From Planctomycetia bacterium (lineage in GTDB: Bacteria > Planctomycetota > Phycisphaerae > Phycisphaerales > SM1A02): a stretch of DNA of 64,000 nt. The DNA lies in contig SYGP01000019.1 in assembly GCA_005799495.1 (NCBI GenBank), forward strand, positions 1-64,000, given 5' to 3'. The notes beneath the pieces are model-generated. The model saw only the letters and a list, made by a program, of their open reading frames with translations, searched no databases and had not been told where the DNA came from. A program made the position numbers and the translations under genes. This document shows, piece by piece, positions 42,654-49,359 of this stretch. Within the stretch, counting starts at the first letter, position 1, and each line of letters opens with the position of its first letter.

Positions 42654-44778
42654 GTGCGACAACCTCAGCGGATTCACACTCAACCACTCGGGAACACAGT
42701 GCAGCAACTCGGGGGTCACTCGTCCCCACGACGACCGTCCATGGAATGGGAGCTTGCAGCAGCGCGGCGTCGAGAGCCTCGCGCGTGAGATCGTGCCCAT
42801 CGAGAAGCCCATCGATGAGAAGAAGCGCAGGCCTTTGAACGATCGCGCGGGCTGCAATCAACCGATCGCCTTCGCTGTCCGACAGCGGCATGCCTCCCGT
42901 GACGAGCTGAGTGTCGAGCCCACCCGGGAGTGATTGCACCAAGTCCCCAAGCCCGACACTGTTGAGGGCGGAGAGCATCTTGCGCACATCGACGTTGGAA
43001 CTGCCCAGCGCGAGATTGTCAGCGATGGAACCCGAAAAGACATCACCAGCCCGAAGCAGGCAGATACGCGAGCGCAAACATGGCAGATCCCAAGCGCGCA
43101 GATCAATGCCATGGATGGTGATGTCGCCGCGCAGCGGGTGACGCAGTCCCGCGAGGTGCTCAAGAATGACGCCAGTCTCTGTCCCTCGCGAACCTACCAG
43201 CGCAATACGCTCGCCGGACGCGGCGGCAAACGACAATCCGACAACCCTCCGGCGGCAGTCCGTTCGAGAGCACTCGACCTGACGCACTTCGACGTGAAAT
43301 CCCCCATCCGACGGCAGCGCGCGCTCCCCCCCTCGACGCTGCAGCGGTAGGTCAACGAGGTACCCCAGCTTGTCCACCGCTGCCGCGGCGTCATACCAAG
43401 CCTCGAACTGCTTCCCGAGACTCGACACCGACTTCACGATCGCTGCGACAATGATCTCGCTTGCGACGAGTTGTCCCAAGGTGAGTTGCTGACTCAACAC
43501 AAGCCAACCACCGAGGACCAAGAGGAGCGTTGCGGCAATCACCTCCAAGGCGAGAAGCCCACCAATCTGCCGCATGAGCACGGAGAAGTGGCTGCTCCGA
43601 CCGCGCAGGTACTTTCGAACCAGGTCCTCCGCTCGCTCCCGTGCGAACTCGACCCCACTGCCAACCATGAATGTCCGCGGATGGCGCGCAATCTCCTCCA
43701 TCCAGGAGATCACTTCGTACTTGCATCTCGACTCTTCAACACTTGTACGAACGGCGCCTCGACCCGCGAGGAAGACGATGGCGGCCAGGGTAAGCAGCAG
43801 CACAATCGAAAAGGCGAGAAGAAAGGGGTGATAGAACGCCAACACGGTGAGCCCGATCGTGGTGCTGAGCACCAGATTGATTCCGCTGAGCAGGATCATG
43901 CTGGCGCTCTTTTGGACCGTCACAACATCGAGAAAACGATTGACCAGTTCGGGCGCGTGCTCTCGATCGAGCCCTGCCAGATCAACACTGGGAAGGCGCT
44001 GCGCCAGATCGGTCGCAAGCCTCACAAAGATCCGGCGGAGAATCACCTCCGCGACGACATACTGCAGCCCGCGCAGCAGCCCGGCCAAGGCAAAGCAGAC
44101 AAGCACGACCGCAGCGAGAGCCACCAAGCCTTGGAGGAAGGGATTCGCGCGGCTGCCAAAACTCAGGTTGCTGATGAACGCATTGATGGCGAGCGGCAGT
44201 GCGAGGTAGAGCAGTCCGGTCACCAGACTGAAAATCGCGATGGTCCAGAACTCGGGAGCTTCCGGCCGCATCAAAGCGAGCAGGCGCCTGACTGGATCAA
44301 CATGGGTTTGATCGGACGGGTTTTCTTCGGCATGTCGACCGTGCGACATGTCTTCGACGGGTCGTTCCAGATGCACGACTGCAACCTCGACCTCGCCGTG
44401 CACCCCGTCGCCATGGAGTGCACGCGCGAGAGACGCTCTGCTGATGCTCTCAGCGTCGTCCGTTGGCGTATCACTGAACCATGCCCTGGCTCGAAGAAAG
44501 CCGTGCGGTCGAATCGCGATCCACCGTTTCGCCGTTGCATCCCACCCGACCACCGTGACAGACCGACTTGCGAGCCAGACCACTTCTGAGACACGCATTC
44601 GGACGGGACGAGCCACGAGCCCTACGGCCGCTGCGAAACGCGGCAAGCAGGCCAGAGGATCTTCCGCATCCGATTCCTCAAACAGCGCGCGGATTGCAGC
44701 AGGATCGACTTTGTGTGAGAACTGCCGACCCAGCTCGAGGAACAGGTCGATGGTCTGTGAGACAAAGCTGGGGCCCAT
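42646..44778 (-). CDS. Type I secretion ABC protein with degenerate ATPase domain and C39-like N-terminal domain
   Basis: 710 residues. An N-terminal domain (about 1-150, containing ACLPRFAAAVGLVARPVRM) resembles the C39 or C39-like domain of bacteriocin and RTX exporters but shows no catalytic Cys-His pair. Six membrane helices follow (about 185-450), then a nucleotide-binding domain whose motifs are all broken. Walker A reads GSRGTETG (529-536), without the Gly and Lys. The signature reads LSDSEGDR (632) in place of LSGGQ. Walker B reads LLLIDGLLDGHD with Gly657 in place of the catalytic Glu. The switch His is replaced in VVGTSDPR. The frame is otherwise intact, so this is not simple decay. 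It is first in the operon and is expected to be membrane bound with weak or no ATP hydrolysis. Confidence 0.82.
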   Translation of the reverse strand: MGPSFVSQTIDLFLELGRQFSHKVDPAAIRALFEESDAEDPLACLPRFAAAVGLVARPVRMRVSEVVWLASRSVTVVGWDATAKRWIAIRPHGFLRARAWFSDTPTDDAESISRASLARALHGDGVHGEVEVAVVHLERPVEDMSHGRHAEENPSDQTHVDPVRRLLALMRPEAPEFWTIAIFSLVTGLLYLALPLAINAFISNLSFGSRANPFLQGLVALAAVVLVCFALAGLLRGLQYVVAEVILRRIFVRLATDLAQRLPSVDLAGLDREHAPELVNRFLDVVTVQKSASMILLSGINLVLSTTIGLTVLAFYHPFLLAFSIVLLLTLAAIVFLAGRGAVRTSVEESRCKYEVISWMEEIARHPRTFMVGSGVEFARERAEDLVRKYLRGRSSHFSVLMRQIGGLLALEVIAATLLLVLGGWLVLSQQLTLGQLVASEIIVAAIVKSVSSLGKQFEAWYDAAAAVDKLGYLVDLPLQRRGGERALPSDGGFHVEVRQVECSRTDCRRRVVGLSFAAASGERIALVGSRGTETGVILEHLAGLRHPLRGDITIHGIDLRAWDLPCLRSRICLLRAGDVFSGSIADNLALGSSNVDVRKMLSALNSVGLGDLVQSLPGGLDTQLVTGGMPLSDSEGDRLIAARAIVQRPALLLIDGLLDGHDLTREALDAALLQAPIPWTVVVGTSDPRVAALCSRVVECESAEVVAHA

Positions 44779-45020
44779 GGCAGATACAAGTTGGTCAGGT
44801 CAGCGCCTTCGGGGCACCCCCATTGAAGTGAGGTACTGACGGTTCGACATTTACGCCGAAGCTGGATAAATGTTCGAGGGCAAGTCAATCGATCCGCCCA
44901 AGAACCCTCTCCCTTTTCAAGTATTCTGCATGATAACTGCGTCAACATTATAGGACGTCAAGTACCACGCCATGTTGGGTTGAACGTTGAACTTGGGAAA
45001 ACTGTGATCGATGTTTCGGT

Positions 45021-45229
45021 GGACTGTCGTTTCTCCTGTTGAACACGGCAGGCTTGGTCAGGGACTCCCGAGCCTGCCCGACACGGCTGAGGCAACGAAA
45101 GAAGCCAAAGCCACGACGAGGAGACGTAAGACACCTCCAAGTCACGATGCGGGCCTCGTTGGACTGGACACCCGACGCAGGAACGCAACCGGGAAAGATC
45201 GCCCGCCTCAGGCGGGCGTTTTCCTTTTT
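45021..45229 (+). ncRNA. Candidate structured small RNA, copy 2, with intrinsic terminator
   Basis: Second copy of the 39378 element, same strand, about 5.64 kb away and 12 bases shorter just before the terminator. It keeps P1, P2 and the terminator CGCCCGCC-TCA-GGCGGGCG (45200-45218) exactly. In P3 the core GGAG/CTCC is kept but the closing C-G pair is A-A. A shared TGTGATC and a fixed 14-base spacing before the block extend the match upstream, so a promoter may be included. It fills most of the 510-base gap between the ABC gene and the PhoD-like gene; the part from 44779 to 45020 is AT-richer, probably holds the ABC gene's promoter, and has no gene. Confidence 0.6.
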
Positions 45230-45288
45230 GCCATTCGAACTATGCGAAGAGGAGAATCGGCAATGCGAAACGGCGAAGAGGCGAAGGG

Positions 45289-47160
45289 TCAGTTCCCCGC
45301 GCTGCAGTTTCCCTGCCATGCGGCCAACATGAACGCCAAGTCTTCGCTGTCGACGACGCCCGACCCATTGAAGTCTGCTGGGCAGCTTGCGTATTCGCAG
45401 TCGCCCCATGCGCCGAGCAGGCTGGCGAGGTCAGCGCCTTCCGTCACGCGATCTCCGTTGAGGTCACCAGGGCACAGCGGCAAGATGCCACGAGCCTTCA
45501 CCTTGAACTGCTGGCGGATGGTGATCGGGCGAGCGATGATGGACTGCGCATCGGCAATAACTTCAGCCGGCGAGTACCAGTCGACTCCGTAGGTCGTCAG
45601 CAACAGATCCTTTGTCAGGGGGTGGATGTCGAACTCCGTCCAACCGTAGTGGTGCAGAGCCACTGAACCGCCAACGAGGAATGTCTCATCGATGGAGGGA
45701 TCCTGGATGCCCGTCGGTGAGTAGCCGTAGCCACCCACAACCTGATCGAGCACCTGTCCAATGAACTGATCCTTGCCGAAATTCGGGAGCGACTGGTAGT
45801 ACTGGAACTGTTGCTGGGTGATCGCACCCGTCGACAGACCAAGCTGCGCGAAGGTCGGTCCAGCGGGCGCCGAATACGCCAACGATCCGGTCACGATCTC
45901 GAAGGTGCCAGTGAACAGCTGCTGCGAGGGATTGGACGGATTGATGACGGTCACATCATTCACGATGGTGCCGTGGAAGTCGGCGGTCACGAACACGACA
46001 TTGGTGAGCCCAAGCGCGAGGATTTGCTGCAGGATGTATGCGCGCTCAGCCGCGTAACCCTCCCAACGATCCTCGCCAGCGAGCGGACCGAAGTTCTGCA
46101 TCGGCATGGAAGTCATGATGAACTTCCAAGTCACACCGCGAGCCTGCGCGGTTGCAAGGTCGGTGAGCAGGCGCTGGATCTGTGCACTGCCCAACATCGT
46201 GCGCGCAGGGTTGTAGCTCGCGGTGATGAATGCAGTGACCTGCGCAGGATCGAAGGGATTCGAGACAGGCGCAAGGCTCGCGTCACGGAAACTGCGGGCA
46301 TCGAGCATGAAGACGGATGCGTCGCTTCCCCAAGCGAACGACCGATACAGGTCGGGACGACCAGCCATGCGCGCATCGATCGCGCTGTTGCCGGTGACGG
46401 GCCACACAGCGGGCACGAGCGGGTTGTGCTCAACGAAGGCCTGAAGTCCGTTGACATAAAGGCTGCCCTGATTGAACCAAGAGGTGCCGTCAAACGCTCC
46501 ACCGTCGAAGTCGTTCGTCACTTCGTGATCGTCGATGGATGCGAATGTCGGGACAACGGCGGTCAACTCGCCCCATGGATCGATCCCATAGGAGGGCGCG
46601 TAGTTTTCGACATGCTTTGCGCGGAACTCGTCAAGCGTCGCCGCAGGACCGTTGGGGACCGCAGGGCTGGCAACATCCGCGTACACCGTGTCACCCAACT
46701 TGACGAAGAAGTCAAGTTGGCGCTCATCGGCGTTGCCGATGGCGGTGAACAGTCCGACATCGCCGCGCCAGTCACCCGTCACGCCAAACCGAACCCCACG
46801 GTCGGCCGACGCTGCCGCCACTGGCGCTGCACGCATCGCGAAGCGCGCCGTTGAGACGGCTTGCCCCTCAACAGCCCGCGCGAAGTAGGCGCCTGGGGCA
46901 AGCCCCGTGACGATCGCCTTTCCTGGAACCAAGGCGTTGTCGACAGTCAGCTGCTGGGAACTGACGACATCCGTGAACAGCTCGTCGCGCGCGATCTCCA
47001 CGGTCACGACGCCCGTTCCCGTCGCTGGGCTCACCAAGATGGCCGCCCGACCGCCGATCACATCCCCGACCGAGATTCGAGGTTCCAAGACACCAGCAAG
47101 AGCACCACTTGCGAGGGCAGCGACGAGGGAAGAAACGATGAGCGGGCGTATGTTGGACAT
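45289..47160 (-). CDS. Exported PhoD-like phosphodiesterase/alkaline phosphatase with dockerin-like tail
   Basis: 623 residues. Signal peptide (LIVSSLVAALASGALAG), a fibronectin-like N-terminal domain (GRAAILVSPATGTGVVTVEI, PGAYFARAVEGQ), then a PhoD-like metallophosphatase core: FGVTGDWRGDVGLF, FFVKLGDTVYAD, FASIDDHEVTNDF and NVVFVTADFHGTIVND, all of which carry expected metal ligands. Two dockerin-like repeats close it (LCPGDLNGDRVTEGADLASL, then CPADFNGSGVVDSEDLAFML). It should release phosphate from organic phosphate outside the cell. ATG 47160 is preferred over an upstream start. It lies downstream of another exported phosphoesterase, 115 bases apart. Confidence 0.87.
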   Translation of the reverse strand: MSNIRPLIVSSLVAALASGALAGVLEPRISVGDVIGGRAAILVSPATGTGVVTVEIARDELFTDVVSSQQLTVDNALVPGKAIVTGLAPGAYFARAVEGQAVSTARFAMRAAPVAAASADRGVRFGVTGDWRGDVGLFTAIGNADERQLDFFVKLGDTVYADVASPAVPNGPAATLDEFRAKHVENYAPSYGIDPWGELTAVVPTFASIDDHEVTNDFDGGAFDGTSWFNQGSLYVNGLQAFVEHNPLVPAVWPVTGNSAIDARMAGRPDLYRSFAWGSDASVFMLDARSFRDASLAPVSNPFDPAQVTAFITASYNPARTMLGSAQIQRLLTDLATAQARGVTWKFIMTSMPMQNFGPLAGEDRWEGYAAERAYILQQILALGLTNVVFVTADFHGTIVNDVTVINPSNPSQQLFTGTFEIVTGSLAYSAPAGPTFAQLGLSTGAITQQQFQYYQSLPNFGKDQFIGQVLDQVVGGYGYSPTGIQDPSIDETFLVGGSVALHHYGWTEFDIHPLTKDLLLTTYGVDWYSPAEVIADAQSIIARPITIRQQFKVKARGILPLCPGDLNGDRVTEGADLASLLGAWGDCEYASCPADFNGSGVVDSEDLAFMLAAWQGNCSAGN

Positions 47161-47275
47161 TGGGGCGCTTTCTCCAAAAGAGTTGTGGGGGGAAAGTGCC
47201 ACCAAATCGCACAGGTTGCCCGCGCGATCGGTGAAGGGCGCATGAATTGACTACGAAGAACGCGTTCGCGCTGGA

Positions 47276-49183
47276 TCAGTTCCACGCGCTCAGCATCTGC
47301 GCGAGGTCACCACCTTCGACGACCCCGTCGTTGTTGAGATCCGCGGGACCGTTCAATCCCCAAGTGCCAAGCAGCGCCGCAAGATCGGCACCGTTGACCA
47401 AACCGTCGCCATCAAGGTCGGCAAACACGGGGACCACCACATAAGTGATTTCCAGTCGCGGGCGCAGGATGACATTGCCATTCTCGCTCGAGCGAATCTC
47501 GATGCCGTCGTCGTTGCCGCTGATGATTTGCGGCAGGACGGCAAACCCTTGGTTGGGAGTTCCATTCGCCCAAGCCTGCACAACGCTCGTGACATCGATC
47601 CGACGCATCGTGTCGCTGTCCGGCACATTGTCTCCGGGGAAGGATGCCACGAGCTCGCCGAGGTCCTGTCCGACGCTCAGTCCGCCCGACAGCGAGTTCC
47701 ATGTCGATGACTCGTTCCAATCGCGAATCACCCTGTAGACATAGAAGTCAGGGTTGTAGAACGGCGTGTCGATGTCGTCGGGAATGTCCAAGACGAGCGT
47801 TGCCTTGGTGATGGTGCTGCCTGCGGGGACCGCGCCGGCGCCGAAAATGCCGTCGAAACGAAGCAGCGCCTGCCCTCGGTAGTCGGAGAAGAAGGAGTTG
47901 GCCGTGTCGTCATCCGACACGCGAGTGTCGTTGTTCCCGTAGCTCGAGTTGGGATTCTGCTGGCTCACCCAAGTGTCCTGCGTTCCCTCATAGCCGTTGA
48001 TCCCCTGCTGGAACGCCTTGAAGCCGCGGTCTGGAGCAGTGCGGTACGAAGGGAAGTCGACCGCGAGCGTGAAGTCACTCTCCGATGCGGTGCGGATCGC
48101 CTGCAGGGTGGGCGAGTAGGTGTCGACATCGATCGTGCCCGACACCGTGTCGAACTTCATGATGCGAAGCCATCCATCGCCACCGTTCGGATCGTCCTGA
48201 TAGTCCGCAAGAACTTCGTGCACAGGCTTGCCCGCCACATTCGGGCTGGTTTGACGGAACTCCTCGTGGAAGTGCCCGCAGTTCACCAGAAAGATGTTGG
48301 TGTTCTTGCGGATGAACCACTGGAAAAAGTCCTCACTCTGGATCCCCTGCGGGTCATAGAGGCCCTCCGCCGCGTACCAGATCGATGGGTAGCGTCCCGA
48401 GGACACGAGCGGTACGCCGGAGGTGTAGTCCTCCGCATCCTGTAGGTAGCGGTGCGTGGTCAGCATCGCGCAGCGGCGCGGATTGGCATCCAAGACACCT
48501 TGCGCCCAGGACAATTCTGCGATCGGCGTATCGCACGCAAGATGCAGCGCGAGGAAGTCGACGCCGCCGGCCGAGAAAAACTGGTAACTGCTCAGTCCAC
48601 TCGGCGAGGCACCCTTGAAGTAGGGCGCATTGGCAAACCGCGATGGGCCGAAGCGTTGCAGGTAGTTCTGTGGGATGAAGGGCTGGCCCGACCCGCCGCT
48701 TGGGAGAATGTCGTGGTTGCCGGGGCACACGCCGTACGCGAGCCCCGAATCATCCAGCACCCGCATCGAGATGTCCGCGCGGTCCCACTGCAGCACCTGA
48801 TCCGCATTGTTCACAATGTCCCCATAGTGCGAGATGAACCGGATGTTGAGCTCGGCCGCATTGTCAACCACCCAGTTGGTCTGCGTCGTGAAGATCTCTG
48901 GGTAGTTGCTTGAGTAGTTCTGCGTGTCGGGCAGACCGATCACAGAGAAACCTGCTGGGAGCATCGAAGGCAGCGCCAGCGGGATCTGGTCTGCACGCAA
49001 CTCCTCGCCACCGAATCCGTACACGCGCTGGCGCCTTGCCTGCTCCTCGAACCACGGAAGGCGATGACGATGACCATGTTCTTCGATGCCGTCGTGAGCG
49101 AAAATGAACGATGCGCAGAGGGTGGCAGTGAGGATCATGGCGGTCAGCATCCTGCCACCGTGTGCAGATTTCGTTGGGTTCAC
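47276..49183 (-). CDS. Exported metallophosphoesterase with DNRLRE-type domain and dockerin-like tail
   Basis: 635 residues. Signal segment (MILTATLCASFIFA), a calcineurin-like phosphoesterase core (FSVIGLPDTQNYS, ISHYGDIVNNADQ, VCPGNHDILPSG, MLTTHRYLQDA, LVNCGHFHEEF), a second region with LRFDGIFGAGAVPAGSTITK, VYRVIRDWNESSTWNSL and RIDVTSVVQAWANGTPNQGF (a DNRLRE carbohydrate-binding-like domain), and two dockerin-like repeats (FADLDGDGLVNGADLAALLG, ADLNNDGVVEGGDLAQML). The GTG at 49183 overlaps the CcoS stop and gives the best signal peptide; ATGs at 49150 and 49138 are alternatives. It may be read from the cbb3 operon, an odd partner for a phosphoesterase. Confidence 0.82.
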   Translation of the reverse strand: MNPTKSAHGGRMLTAMILTATLCASFIFAHDGIEEHGHRHRLPWFEEQARRQRVYGFGGEELRADQIPLALPSMLPAGFSVIGLPDTQNYSSNYPEIFTTQTNWVVDNAAELNIRFISHYGDIVNNADQVLQWDRADISMRVLDDSGLAYGVCPGNHDILPSGGSGQPFIPQNYLQRFGPSRFANAPYFKGASPSGLSSYQFFSAGGVDFLALHLACDTPIAELSWAQGVLDANPRRCAMLTTHRYLQDAEDYTSGVPLVSSGRYPSIWYAAEGLYDPQGIQSEDFFQWFIRKNTNIFLVNCGHFHEEFRQTSPNVAGKPVHEVLADYQDDPNGGDGWLRIMKFDTVSGTIDVDTYSPTLQAIRTASESDFTLAVDFPSYRTAPDRGFKAFQQGINGYEGTQDTWVSQQNPNSSYGNNDTRVSDDDTANSFFSDYRGQALLRFDGIFGAGAVPAGSTITKATLVLDIPDDIDTPFYNPDFYVYRVIRDWNESSTWNSLSGGLSVGQDLGELVASFPGDNVPDSDTMRRIDVTSVVQAWANGTPNQGFAVLPQIISGNDDGIEIRSSENGNVILRPRLEITYVVVPVFADLDGDGLVNGADLAALLGTWGLNGPADLNNDGVVEGGDLAQMLSAWN

Positions 49184-49359
49184 GCACGATCTTTTTGTGA
49201 AGCGCCAGGTGCGCTGTCTGGAGCATCGTCGAGCAGCATCCGTCGTGGCGGCGTGTGAAGGTCCTCAAACTGCCCCGTTCGAGCTGCCCAAACGAATCCG
49301 AGCACCGCCGCAACCGCGACCACAAGTGCGACAGGAATCGCGATGGTCAGCAGTGTCAC
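49180..49359 (-). CDS. ccoS: cbb3 oxidase assembly protein CcoS
   Basis: 59 residues from a GTG start that overlaps the CcoI stop (GTGA). One membrane helix (IAIPVALVVAVAAVLGFVWA) is followed by the family signature RTGQFEDLHTPPRRMLLDD. CcoS is needed for heme and copper insertion into the oxidase. It is too short for usual open-frame cut-offs but its match to the CcoS pattern and its place after ccoI make it clear. Confidence 0.9.
   Translation of the reverse strand: MTLLTIAIPVALVVAVAAVLGFVWAARTGQFEDLHTPPRRMLLDDAPDSAPGASQKDRA

Noticed and set aside
42646-44778. The ABC gene as a pseudogene
   Set aside because: There is no frameshift or stop, the membrane part is intact, and translational coupling to the next gene is kept.
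45021-45229. The repeated element as a cyclic-di-GMP or cobalamin riboswitch
   Set aside because: Key conserved cores of these classes are not present, and the gene downstream on the same strand is absent; the neighbour is convergent.
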